NCBI GenBank assembly: GCA_029961685.1
Contig: JARWKL010000009.1
Coordinates: 18,781,237 to 18,845,236, forward strand
Reading direction: 5' to 3'
Length of the DNA stretch: 64,000 nucleotides
Source of the DNA: Aristolochia californica
Lineage: Eukaryota; Streptophyta; Magnoliopsida; Piperales; Aristolochiaceae
Shown here piece by piece: positions 1-11,586 of this stretch (the stretch's first letter is position 1; the number at the start of each line of letters is the position of its first letter). The position numbers and the translations under genes are program-made. Below the pieces are notes generated by a model that had not been told where the DNA came from, made no database searches, and was given only the letters and a program-made list of their open reading frames with translations.

Positions 1-674
1 AGGTTTTGCAATCATTTGGAAAAGGGGAGGCGAGGGAATTTTAACTGAGTGTTGAATCCCAACCCAAAAGTCATTCCTTACAAAGATATGTCCCGTTACG
101 CGTGATAAATCACTTTACAATCATCAATGATCGCTAGGTCAGGCTTTTGTAAATGGGCAAAATAATGGCTTGTTTGACTCGGTTAAATATCCCACCGCAC
201 GTTCACTTGAGAATTCAATGAGCGGTTTGTTATTCTCTTTAAAAGGTTTGGATCCATAGGTCATTTGCATCTTTAACATGTTTCAAGCATGCATATCCAT
301 TTTTTAAAGCATGTGTAGAAATAGCTCTTTCTTATCAAATTCCAAGCTATTGGGGTTGTTGTAGTAGAGGAATTTCCCAAACGTGGATGACAAAACTTTT
401 GTGTTCATTTGTGGTGTGTGAATAATTTTTCTTTTCTTACATTTTTTATTGCTTTAAATTTTTTCCATACACAAACTCTAAAATTTTCATTTTGTTGTCA
501 TCTATTCTCTGTTTTGTCTACGAGATGAAGGGAAAAATGAAAACTCAAGTTTTGATTTAAGAAAAAAGTATACATCTAAAATGAAAATGTAAAATGAAAA
601 TTATAGAGAGAGATATTTCCAAAAAATTTCTGTAATATTTAGGGATTTAAACCTCTTTTTAGTTTTTAAATATC
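1..674 (+). repeat. Reference monomer with internal landmarks
   Basis: This first copy serves as a coordinate guide because window and monomer positions coincide. It contains a G-rich CpG-bearing block (about 12-36), a run of scattered CpGs to about 205, an inverted pair GAGAAT/ATTCTC (about 210-238), a BamHI-type GGATCC (about 249), a cluster of CATG motifs including GCATGC (about 278-325), the TATTGGGG box (about 350), long T and A tracts (about 420-495), a tyrosine-codon-free GATGAAGGGAAAA segment (about 523), GTATACATC (about 567) and TTTAGGGATTTAAACC (about 637). No frame stays open across the monomer. The GC content falls from the first third to the last half. Confidence 0.9.
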
Positions 675-2697
675 AGGTTTTGCAATCGTCGGGAAAAGGG
701 GAGGCGAGGGAATTGTAACTGAGTGTTGAATCCCAACCCAAAATTCATTCCTTACAAAAATATGGCCCGTTACGCATGATAAATCACTTTACAATCGTCA
801 ATGATCGTTAGGTTAGCATTTTGTAAATGAGCAAAATAATGGCTTGTTTGACTCGGTTAAATATCCCACCGCACGTTCACTTGAGAATTCAATGAGCGGT
901 TTGTTATTCTCTTTAAAAGGATTGGATCCATAGGTCATTTGCATCTTTAACATGTTTCAAGCATGCATATCCATTTTTTAAAGCATGTGTAGAAAAATCA
1001 CTTTCTTATCAAATTCCAATCTTTTGGGGTTGTTGAACTAGTGAAATTTCCGAAACTTGGTTGAAAATTTTTTTGTGTTCAATTGTGGTGTGTGAATAAA
1101 TTTTCTTTTCTTACGTTTGTTATTGCTTTAAATTTTTTCTGTACACAAACTCTAAAATTTTCATTTTGTTGTGATCTATTCTCTTTTTTGTCTACGAGAT
1201 GAAGGGAAAAGTGAAAACTCAAGTTTTGATTAAGGAAAAATGTATACATCTAAAATGTTAATCCACAATGCACAAATATAGAGAGAGATATTTCCAAAAA
1301 GCTTCTGTAATTTTTAGGGGTTTAAACCTCTTTTTAATTTTTAAATATCAGGTTTTGCAATCGTGGGGAAAAGGAGAGGCGAGGGAATTTTAATTGAGTG
1401 TTGATTCCCAACCCAAAAGTCATTCGTTACAAAAATATGGCCCGTTACGCTTGATAATTCACTTTACAATCATCAATGATCGTTAGGTCAGATTTTTGTA
1501 AATGGCCAAAATAATGGCTTGTTTGACACAGTTAAATATCTCACAGCGCGTTCACTTGAGAATTTAATGAGTAGTTTTTAATTCTCTTTAAAAGGTTTGG
1601 ATCCATAGGTCATTTGCATCTTTAACATGTTTCAAGCATGCATATCCATTTTTTAAATCATGTGTAGAAAAATCTCTTTCTTATCAAATTCCAAGCTATT
1701 GTGTTGTTGAACTAGTGGAATTTCCCAAACTTGGATGACAAAACTTTTGTGTTCATTTGTGGTGAGTGATTAAATTTTCTTTACTTACGTTTTTAATTGC
1801 TTTTAATTTTTTCCATACACAAACTCTAAAATTTTCATTTCGTTTTCATCTGTTCTCTGTTTTGTCTACAAGATGAAGGGAAAAGTAAAAACTCAAGTTT
1901 TGATTTAAGAAAAAAGTATACTTCTAAAATGGAAATGCACAATGGAAAATTAAAGAGAGAGAGATTTCCAAAAAGTTTCTATAATTTTTAGGGATTTAAA
2001 CCTTTTTTTTGTTTTTATATATCAGTTTTTGCAATCGTCGGGAAAAGGGGAGGCGAGGGAATTTTAACTGACTGTAGAATCCCCACCCAAAAACAATTCC
2101 TTACAAAAATACGGCCAGTTATGCATCTAAATCACTTTACGATAATCAATGATCGTTAGGTCAGGTTTTTGTAAATGGGCAAAATAATGGCTTGTTCGAC
2201 TCGGTTAAATATCCTACCGCACGTTCACTTGAGAATTCAATGAGAGGTTTGTTATTCTCTTTAAAAGGATTGGATCCATAGGTCATTTGCATCTTAAACA
2301 TGTTTCAAGCATGCATATCGATTTTTTAAAGCTTGTGTAGAAAAATCTCTTTCTTATCAAATTCCAATCTAGTGGGGTTGTTGAACTAGTGGAATTTCCC
2401 AAACTAGGATGACAAAACTTTTGTGTTCATTTGCGGTGTGTGAATAAATTTTCTTTACTTACGTTTGTTATAGTTTTAAATTTTTTCCATACACAAAGTC
2501 TAAAGTTTTCATTTCGTTGTCATCTATTCTCTTTTTTGTCTACGAGATGAAGGGAAAAGTGAAAACTCAAGTTTTGATTTACGAAAAATTTATTTATCTA
2601 AAATGGAAGTGCACAATGCACAAATATAGAGAGAGAAATTTCTAAAAAGTTTTTCTAATTTTTTGGGATTTAAACCTCTTTTTAGTTTTTATATATG
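1..2697 (+). repeat. Four full-length monomers in tandem
   Basis: Monomer starts lie at about 1, 675, 1350 and 2024, giving lengths of 674, 675, 674 and 674 bp. Units 1, 2 and 4 carry the variant GAATTCAATGAG near monomer position 212, while unit 3 carries GAATTTAATGAG. The units differ from each other at many sites, so this is an older, non-homogenised part of the array. Nothing but satellite is present. Confidence 0.93.
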
Positions 2698-3637
2698 AGG
2701 TCTTGCAATCGTCGGGAAAAGGAGAGGCGAGGGAATTTTAACTGAGTGTTGAATCCCCACCCAAAATTCATTCCTTAGAAAAATATGGCGCTTTACGCAT
2801 GATATATCACTTTACAATCAGCAATGATCGTTAGGTCTGCTTTTTGTAAATGGGCAAAATAATGGCTTGTTTGACTCAGTTAAATATCCCACCGCACGTT
2901 CACTTGAGAATTTAATGAGCAATTTTTTATTCTCTTTAAAAGGTTTGGCTCCATAGGTAATTTTCATCTTTAACATGTGTCAAGCATGCATATCCATTTT
3001 TTAAATCATGTGTACAAAAATCTCTTTCCTAGCAAATTCCAAGCTATTGGGTTTTTGAATTAGTGGAATTTCCCAAACTTGGATGACAAAACTTTTGTGT
3101 TCATTTTTGGTGTGTGAATAAATTTTCTTTACTTACTTTTGTTTTTGCTTAAAATTTTTTCCATACACAAACTATAAAATTTTCATTTCGTTGTCATCTA
3201 TTCTCTTTTTTGTCTACGAGATGAAGGGAAAAGTGAAAACTCAAGTTTTGATTAAAGAAAAAAGTATACATCTAAAATGGAAATGCACAATGGAAAATTA
3301 TAAAGAGCCAATCTATTGGGGTTGTTAAACTAGTGGAATTTCCAAAACTTGGATGACATAAATTTTGTGTTCATTTGTATTGTGTGAATAAATTTTACTT
3401 ATGTTTGTTATTGCTTTAAATTTTTTCCATACTCAAACTCTAGAATTTTCATTTCGTTGTCATCTATTCTCTTTTCTGTCTACGAGATGAAAGGAAAAGT
3501 GAAAACTCAAGTTTTGATTTAAAAAAAATGTATACATCTAAAATGGAAATGCACAATGCATCAATATACAGAGAGATATTTCCAAAACGTTTCTGTAATT
3601 TTTAGGGATTTAAACCTCTGTTTAGTTTTTATATATC
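2698..3637 (+). repeat. Composite 940-bp unit (monomer + 3' half of a second)
   Basis: The unit begins as a normal monomer at 2698, but at about 3307 the expected GAGAGATATTTCC is replaced by GAGCCAATCTATTGGGG. That sequence normally lies at monomer position about 345. The unit therefore joins about 610 bp of one monomer to the last 330 bp of the next, a loss of about 410 bp relative to two full monomers. The second part also has AATAAATTTTACTTATG in place of the longer TTTTCTTTACTTACG, a 4-bp deletion seen in this composite class. Confidence 0.92.
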
Positions 3638-6338
3638 AGGTTTTGCAAATGTTGGGAAAAGGGGAGGTGAGGGAATTTTAACTGAGTGTTGAATCTCAAC
3701 CCAAAAGTCATTCCTTACAAAGATATGTCCCGTTATGCATGATAAATCACTTTACAATTATTAATGATCGTTAGGTCAGCTTTTTGTAAATGGGCAAAAT
3801 AATGGCTTGTTTGACTCGGTTAAATATCCCACCGCTCGTTTACTTGAGAATTCAATGAGTGGTTTGTTATTCTCTTTAAAAGGTTTGGATCCATAGGTCA
3901 TTTCCATCTTTAACATGTTTCAAACATGCATATCCATTTTTTAAAACATGTGTAGAAAAATCTCTTTCTTATCAAATTCCAATCTATTGGGGTTGTTGAA
4001 CTAGTGGAATTTTCCAAACTTGGATGACAAAACTTTTGTGTTCATTTTTGGTGTGTGAATAAATTTTCTTTACTTACGTTTGTTATTGCTTTAAATTTTT
4101 TCCATACACAAACTCTAAAATTTTCATTTCGTTGTCATCTATTCTCTTTTTTGTCTACGAGATGAAGGGAAAAGTGAAAACTCAAGTTTTTATTTAAGAA
4201 AACTGTATACATCTAACATGGAAATGCACAATGCACAAATATAGAGAGAGATATTTCCAAAAAGTTTCTGTAATTTTTAGGGATTTAAACCTCTTTTTAG
4301 TTTTTATATATTAGGTTTTGCAATCGTCGTGAAAAGGGGAGGGGAGGGAATTTTAACTGAGTGTTGAATCCCAACCCAAAAGTCATTCCTTACAAAAATA
4401 TGGCCCATTACGCATGATAAATCACTTTACAATCAACAATGATAGTTAGGTCAGCTTTTTGTAAATGGGCAAATAATGGCTTGTTTGACTCGGTTAAATA
4501 CCCCGCCGCACGTTCACTTGAGAATTCAATGAGTGGTTTGTTGTTCTCTTTAAAAGGTTTGGATTCGTAGGTTATTTGCATCTTTAACATGTTTCAAGCA
4601 TGCATATCCTTTTTTTAAAGCATGTGTAGAAAAAATCTCTTTCTTATCAAATTCCAATCTATTGGGGTTGTTGAACTAGTGGAATTTTCCTAACTTGGAT
4701 GAAAAAAGTTTTGTGTTCATTTGTGGTGTGTGAATAAATTTTCTTTACTTACATTTGTTGTTGCTTAAAAATTTTTGCATACACAAACTCTAAAATTTTA
4801 ATTTCGGTTTCATCTATTGTCTTTTTTGTCTACGAGATGAAGGGAAAAGTGAAAAGTCAAGTTTTGATTTAAGAAAAATGTATACATCTAAAACGGAAAT
4901 GTACAATGCTAAAAAATAGAGAGAGATATTTCCAAAAAGTTTCTGTAATATTTTGGGATTTAAACCTCTTTTTAGTTTTTATATATAAGGTTTTGCAATC
5001 GTCGGGAAAAGGAGAGGCGAGGGAATTTTAACTGAGTGTTGAATCCCAACCCAAAAGTCATTCCTTACAAAAATATGGCCCATTACGCATGATAAATCAT
5101 TTTACAATCATCACAGATCGTTTGGTCAGTTTTTTGTAAATGGACAAAATAATGGTTTGTTTGACTCGGTTAAATATCCCACTGCACGTTCACTTGAGAA
5201 TTTCATGAGCAGTTTTTTATTCTCTTTAAAAGGTTTGGATCCATAGGTTAGTTGCATCTTTAACATGTTTCAAGCATGCATATCTATTTTTTAAAGCATG
5301 TGTAGAAATATCTCGTTCTTATAAAATTTCAAGCAATTGGGGTTGCTGTACTAGTGGAATTTCCCAAACCTGGATGACAATACTTTTGTGTTCATTTGTG
5401 GTGTGTGTATAAATTTTCTTTACTTCCGTATGTTATTGCTTTAAATTTTTTCCATACTCAAACTCTATAATTTTCATTTCGTTGTCATCTATTCTCTGTT
5501 TTGTCTACGAGATGAAGGGAAAAGTGAAAACTCAAGTTTTGATTTAAGAAAATGTATACATCTAAAATTGAAATGCACAATGCACAAATATAGAGAGAGA
5601 CATTTCCAAAACGTTTATGTAATTTTTAGGGATTTAAACCTCTTTTCAGTTTTTATATATCAGGTTTTGCAATCGTTAGGAAAAGGGGAGGCGAGGGAAT
5701 TTTAACCGAGTGTTGAATCCCATCCCAAAAGTCATTCCTTACAAAAAAAAATGGCCCGTTACGCATGATATATCACTTTACAATCATCAATGATCATTTG
5801 GTCAGCTTTTTGTAAATGGGCAAATTAATGGCTTGTTTGACTCGATTCAATATCCCACCGCACGTTCACTTGAGAATTCAATGAGCGGTTTGTTATTCTC
5901 TTTAAAAGGTTAGGATCCATAGGTCATTTGCATCTTTAACATGTTTCAATCATGCATATCCATTTTTTTAAGCATGTGAAGAAATATCTCTTTCTTATCA
6001 AATTCCAATCTATTGGGGTTGTTGACTTAGTGGAATTTCCCAAACTTGGATGACAAAACTTTTGTGTTAATTTGTGATGTGTGAATAAATTTTATTGACT
6101 TTTGTTTGTTATTGCTTTAAATTTTTTTCATACACAAACTCTAAAATTTTCATTTCGTTGTAATATATTCTCTGTTTTGTCTTCGAGATGAACGGAAAAT
6201 TGAAAACTCAAGTTTTGATTTAAGAAAAATGTATACATCTAAATTGGAAATGCACAATGGAAAATTATAGAGAGAGATATTTCCAAAAAGTTTCTGTAAT
6301 TTTTAGAGATTTAAACCCCTTTTTATTTTTTATATATC
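3638..6338 (+). repeat. Four full-length monomers
   Basis: Starts lie at about 3638, 4313, 4988 and 5662. The unit at 4313 has private variants (GGATTCGTAGG near 4561, TTTTCCTAACTTGG near 4685, AATTTTAATTTCGG near 4795) that reappear in the unit at 30416, marking the left edge of a long duplicated segment. The unit at 5662 carries an A-run expansion near 5743 that is also shared with its distant copy at 31766. Confidence 0.92.
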
Positions 6339-7278
6339 AGGTTTTGCAATCGTCGGGAAAAGGGGAGGTGAGGGAATTTTAACTGAGTGTTGAATCCCAC
6401 CCAAAATTAATTCCTTGAAAAATTATGGCCCGTTACACATGATAAATCACTTTACAATCATCAATGATCGTTAGGTCAGCTTTTTGTAAATGGGCAAAAT
6501 AATGGCATGTTTGACTCGGTTAAATATCCACCGCACGTTCACTTGAGAATTCAAGGAGCGGTTTGTTATTCTCTTTAAAAGGTTTGGATCCTTAGGTCAT
6601 TTCCATCTTTAACATGTTTCAAGCATGCATATCCATTTTTTAAAGCATGTGTAGAAAAATCTCTTTCTTATCAAATTCCAATCTATTGGGGTTGTTGAAA
6701 TAGAAGAATTTCCCAAACCTGGAAGACAAAACTTTTGTGTTCATTTGTGGTGTGTGAATAAATTTTCTTTCCTTACGTTTGTTATTGCTTTAAATTTTTT
6801 CCATACTCAAACTCTAAAATTTTCATTTCGTTGTCATCTATTCTCTTTTTTGTCTACGAGATGAAAGGAAAAGTGAAAACTCAAGTTTTGATTTAAGAAA
6901 AAAGTTTACATCTAAAACGGAAATGCACAATGGAAAATTATGGAGAGCCAATCTATTGGGGTTGTTAAACTAGTGGAATTTCCAAAATTTGGATGACAAT
7001 ACTTTTGTGTTCATTTGTGGTGTGTGAATAAATTTTACTTACATTTTTGATTGCTTTAAATTTTTTCCATACACAAACTCTAAAATTTTCATTTCGTAGT
7101 CATCTATTCTCTTTTTTTTTCCACGAGATGAAGGGAAAAGTGAAAACTCAAGTTTTGATTTAAGAAAAATGTATACATCTAAAATGGAAATGCTAAATGG
7201 AAAATTATAGAGAGAGATATTTCCAAAACGTTTCTGTAATTTTTAGGGATTTAAACCTCTTTTTAGTTTTTATATATC
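6339..7278 (+). repeat. Composite 940-bp unit
   Basis: The deletion-fusion junction GAGAGCCAATCTATTGGGG lies at about 6945-6963, and the 3' part has the short AATAAATTTTACTTACA form. The 5' part carries GAAATAGAAGAATTTCCC near 6697, a variant shared only with the composite at 32445. Confidence 0.9.
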
Positions 7279-8625
7279 AGGTTTCGCAATCGTCGGGAAA
7301 GGCGGAGCGAGGGAATTTTAACTGAGTGTTGAATCCCAACCCAAAAGTCATTCCTTAAAAAAATATGGCCCGTTACACATGATTAATCACTTTACAATCA
7401 TCAATGGTCGTTAGGTCAGCTTTTTGTAAATGGGCGAAATAATGGATTGTTTGACTCGATTAAATATCCCACCGCACGTTCAATGGAGAATTTAATGAGA
7501 AATTTTTTATTCTCTTTGAAAGGTTTGGATCCATAGGTGATTTGCATCTTGAACATGTTTCAATCATGCATACCCATTTTTTAAAGCTTGTGTAGAAATA
7601 TCTCTTCGTTATCAAATTCCAAGCTATTGGGGTTGTTGTACTAGTTGAATTTCCCAAACTTGGATGACAAAACTTTTGTGTTCCTTTGTAGTGTGTGAAT
7701 AAATTTTGTTTACTTACGTTTTTTATTGCTTTAAATTTTTTCCATACACAAACTCTAAAATTTTCATTTCGTTGTCATCTATTCCCTGTTTTGTCTACAA
7801 GATGAAGGGAAAAGTGAAAACTCAAGTTTTGATTTAAGAAAAATGTATACATCTAAAATGGAAATTCACAATACACAAATATAGAGAGAGATATTTCCAA
7901 AACTTTTCTGTAATTTGTTGGGATTTAAACCTCTTTTTAGTTTATATATCAGGTTTTGCAATCGTCGGGAAAAGGAGAGGCGAGGGAATATTAACTCAGT
8001 GTTGAATCCCAACCCAAAATTCATTTCTTACAAAAATATGGCCCGTTATGCATGATAAATCACTTTACAATCATCAATGATCGTTAGGTCAGCTTTTTGT
8101 AACTGGGCAAAATAATGGTTTGTTTGACTCGGTTAAATATCCCACCTCACGTTCACTTCAGAATTCAATGAGCAGTTTTTTATTCTCTTTAAAAGGTTAT
8201 GATCCATTGGTCATTTGCATCTTTAACATGTTTAAAGCATGCATATCCATTTTTTAAAGCATGTGTAGAAAAATCTTTTTCTTATCAAATTCCAATCTAT
8301 TGGGATTGTTGAACTAGTGGAATTTCCCAAACATGGATGACAAAACTTTTGTGTTCATTTGTGGTGTGTTAATAAATTTTCTTTACTTACGTTTGTTATT
8401 GCTTTAAATTTTTTCCATACACAAACTCTAAAATTTTCATTTCGTTGTCATCTATTCTCTTCTTAGTCTATGAGATGAAGGGAAAAGTGAAAACTCAAGT
8501 TTTGTTTTAAGAAAAATGTATACATCCAAAATAGAAATGCACAATGCAAAAATATAGAAAGAGATATTTCCAAAAAGTTTTTGTAATTTTTAGGGATTTA
8601 AACCTCTTTTTATTTTTTATATATC
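6339..8625 (+). repeat. HOR of 2,287 bp, copy 1 (composite + two monomers)
   Basis: This copy consists of a composite (6339-7278) and monomers at 7279 (672 bp) and 7951 (675 bp). The same order recurs at 8626-10912 and twice more in the distant duplicate. The monomer at 7279 is recognisable by GTTTCGCAATCG, GGGCGAAATAATGGATTG and TTCAATGGAGAATTT, the monomer at 7951 by TTAACTCAGTG and TGTAACTGGG. The 5' part of the composite differs from that of copy 2, so the copies match best when the phase is set at the composite junction near 6947. Confidence 0.88.
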
Positions 8626-9564
8626 AGGTTTTGCAATCATCGGGAAAAGGGGAGGCGAGAGAATTTTAACTGAGTGTTGAATCCAAACCCAAAAGTCATT
8701 CCTCACAAAAATACGGCCCGTTATGCGTTATAAATCACTTTACAATCATCAATGATTGCTAGGTCAGCTTTTTGTAAATGGGCAAATGACTGGCTTGTTT
8801 GACTCGGTTAAATATCCCACCGCACGTTCACTTCAGAATTTAATGAGCAGTTTTTTTTCTCTTCAAAAGGTTTGGATCGATAGGTCATTTGCATCTTTAA
8901 CATGTTTCAAGCATGCATATCCATTTTTTAAAGCATGTTTAGAAATATCTCTTTGTTATCAAATACCAAGCTACTGGGGTTGTTGTACTAGTGGAATTTC
9001 CCAAACTTTGATGATAAAACTTTTGTGTTCATTTTTGATGTGTGAATAAATTTTCTTTACTTACGTATTTTATTGCTTTAAATTTTTTCCATACTCAAAC
9101 TCTAAAATTTTCATTTCGTTGTCATCTATTCTCTTTTTTGTCTACGAGATGAAGGGAAAAGTGAAAACTCAAGTTTTGATTTAAGAAAAAAGTATAATCT
9201 AAAATGGAAATGCACAATGGAAAATTATGGAGAGCCAATCTATTGGGGTTGTTAAACTAGTGGAATTTCCAAAATTTGGATGACAATACTTTTGTGTTCA
9301 TTTGTGGTGTGTGAATAAATTTTACTTACGTTTCTGATTGCTTTAAATTTTTTCCATACACAAACTCTAAAATTTTCATTTCGTAGTCATCTATTCTCTT
9401 TTTTGTCCACGAGATGAAGGGAAAAGTGAAAACTCAAGTTTTGATTTAAGAAAAATGTATACATCTAAAATGGAAATGCTAAAGGGAAAATTATAGAGAG
9501 AGATATTTCCAAAACGTTTATGTAATTTTTAGGGATTTAAACCTCTTTTTAGTTTTTATATATC
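8626..9564 (+). repeat. Composite 939-bp unit
   Basis: The junction GAGAGCCAATCTATTGGGG lies at about 9231-9249. In the 5' part a small change in the T-run before CTCTTCAAAAGG (about 8850) shifts the chance reading frame and produces a 97-codon open frame at 8756-9049. The same accident is inherited at 11043-11336 and 34863-35156 by duplication, so it is not evidence of a gene. Confidence 0.9.
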
Positions 9565-10912
9565 AGGTTTCGCAATCGTCGGGAAAAGCGGAGGCAAGGG
9601 AATTTTAACTGAGTGTTGAATCCCAACCCAAAAGTCATTCCTTAAAAAAAATGGCCCGTTACGCATGATAAATCACTTTACAATCACCAATGAACGTTAG
9701 GTCAGCTTTTTGTAAATGGGCGAAATAATGGATTGTTTGACTCGATTAAATATCCCACCGCGCGTTCAATGGAGAATTTAATGAGAAATTTTTTATTCTC
9801 TTTGAAAGGTTTGGATCCATAGGTGATTTGCATCTTCAACATGTTTCAAGCATGCATACCCATTTTTTAAAGCTTGTGTAGAAATATCTCTTTGTTATCC
9901 AATTCCAAGCTATTGGGGTTGTTGTACTAGTTGAATTTCCCAAACTTGGATGACAAAACTTTTGTGTTCCTTTGTAGTGTGTGAATAAATTTTGTTTACT
10001 TACATTTTTTATTGCTTTAAATTTTTTCCATACACAAACTCTAAAATTTTCATTTCGTTGTCATCTATTCCCTGTTTTGTCTACAGGATGAAGGGAAAAG
10101 TGAAAACTCAAGTTTTGATTTAAGAAAAATGTATACATCTAAAATGGAAATTCACAATGCACAAATATAGAGATAGATATTTCCAAAACGTTTCTGTAAT
10201 TTTTAGGGATTTAAACCTCTTTTTAGTTTTTATATATCAGGTTTTGCAATCGTCGGGAAAAGGAGAGGCGAGGGAGTTTTAACTCAGTGTTGAATCCCAA
10301 CCCAAAATTCATTTCTTACAAAAATATGGCCCGTTACGCATGATAAATCACTTTACAATCATCAATGATCGTTAGGTCAGCTTTTTGTAACTGGAGAAAA
10401 TAATGGTTTGTTTGACTTGGTTAAATATCCCACCGCACGTTCACTTCAGAATTCAATGAGCAGTTTTTTATTCTCTTTAAAAGGTTATGATCCATAGGTC
10501 ATTTGCATCTTTAACATGTTTCAAGCATGCATATCCATTTTTTAAAGCATGTGTAGAAAAATCTTTTTCTTATCAAATTCCAATCTATTGGGATTATTGA
10601 ACTAGTGGAATTTCCCAAACATGGATGACAAAACTTTTGTGTTCATTTGTGGTGTGTGAATAAATTTTCTTTACTTACGTTTGTTTTGCTTTAAATTTTT
10701 TCCATACACAAACTCTAAAATTTTAATTTCAGTTTCATCTATTGTCTTTTTTGTCTATGAGATGAAGGGAAAAGTGAAAAGTCAAGTTTTGATTTAAGAA
10801 AAATGTATACATCTAAAACGGAAATGTACAATGCTAAAAAATAGAGAGAGATATTTCCAAAAAGTTTCTGTAATTTTTTGGGATTTAAACCTCTTTTTAG
10901 ATTTTATATATC
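8626..10912 (+). repeat. HOR of 2,287 bp, copy 2
   Basis: This copy consists of a composite (8626-9564), a monomer at 9565 with the same GTTTCGCAATCG and GGGCGAAATAATGG variants as 7279, and a monomer at 10239 with the TTAACTCAGTG variant of 7951. After about 10,690 the tail no longer follows the HOR. It instead matches the tail of the monomer at 4313 (about 4790-4990), which shows a crossover in register. Confidence 0.87.
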
Positions 10913-11586
10913 AGGTTTTGCAATCGTCGGGAAAAGGAGAGGCGAGGGAATTTTAACTGAGTGTTGAATGCCAACCCAAAAGTCATTCCTCACAAAAATA
11001 TGGCCCGTTACGCATTATAAATCACTTTACAATCATCATTGATTGCTAGGTCAGCTTTTTGTAAATGGGCAAAATAATGGCTTGTTTGACTCGGTTAAAT
11101 ATCCCACCGCACGTTCACTTGAGAATTTAATGAGCAATTTTTTTTCTCTTCAAAAGGTTTGGATCGATAGGTCATTTGCATCTTTAACATGTTTCAAGCA
11201 TGCATATCCATTTTTTGAAGCATGTTTAGAAATATCTCTTTGTTATCAAATACCAAGCTACTGGGGTTGTTGTACTAGTGGAATTTCCCAAACTTTGATG
11301 ATGAAACTTTTGTGTTCATTTTTTATGTGTGAATAAATTTTCTTTACTTACGTATTTTATTTCTTTAAATTTTTTCCATACTCAAACTCTAAAATTTTCA
11401 TTTCGTTGTCATCTATTCTCTTTTTTGTCTACGAGATGAAGGGAAAAGTGAAAACTCAAGTTTTGATTTAAGGAAAATGTATACATAGGAAATGGAAATG
11501 CACAATGCACAAATATAGAGAGAGATATTTCCAAAAATTTTCTATAATTTTTAGGGATTTAAACCTCTTTTTAGTTTTTAAATATC
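10913..11586 (+). repeat. Single monomer, partial third HOR copy
   Basis: This monomer shares CATTCCTCAC, TTGATTGCTAGG and GGATCGATAGG with the 5' part of the composite at 8626 but lacks the composite junction and ends as an ordinary monomer. It is the start of a third HOR copy that was interrupted by recombination with a normal unit between about 11,340 and 11,480. Confidence 0.82.

Larger units (their letters stand above)
4553..10690 (+). repeat. Arm 1 of a 6.1-kb segmental duplication within the satellite
   Basis: From about 4553 to about 10690 the sequence matches about 30656-36797 unit by unit. The offset is almost constant: 4988/31091, 5662/31766, 6339/32445, 7279/33385, 7951/34057, 8626/34733, 9565/35672 and 10239/36346 differ by 26,103-26,107 bp. 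Shared rare variants include the degraded GGAAAGGCGGAGCGAGGG box at about 7293/33399 and the AATCCCACCCAAAATTAATT segment at about 6391/32499. Both ends lie inside monomers, as expected for homologous exchange in register. Endpoints are approximate. Confidence 0.88.

Noticed and set aside
637..655. Plant-type telomere heptamer TTTAGGG in most monomers
   Set aside because: It is a single heptamer per 675 bp, never in tandem, and mutates freely (TTTTGGG, TTAAGG). It is not an interstitial telomere tract and is not good evidence of a plant.
660..690. TATATATC before each monomer start as a promoter TATA box
   Set aside because: It is one of many AT-rich stretches, with no conserved downstream transcript, and nothing else supports a promoter.
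1134..1160. CENP-B-box-like TTTCGTTG or TTTTGTTG near the CATTTCGTTGTCATC block
   Set aside because: Only the TTCG start agrees. The A and CGGG core positions required by the CENP-B box (NTTCGNNNNANNCGGGN) are absent.
8756..9049. A 97-codon open frame repeated at 11043 and 34863
   Set aside because: The three copies are inherited by HOR duplication (2,287 bp) and the 26.1-kb duplication. They exist because of one length change in a T-run. Other monomers have a stop at the CCATAG in this frame, and no start context, domain or codon signal is visible.
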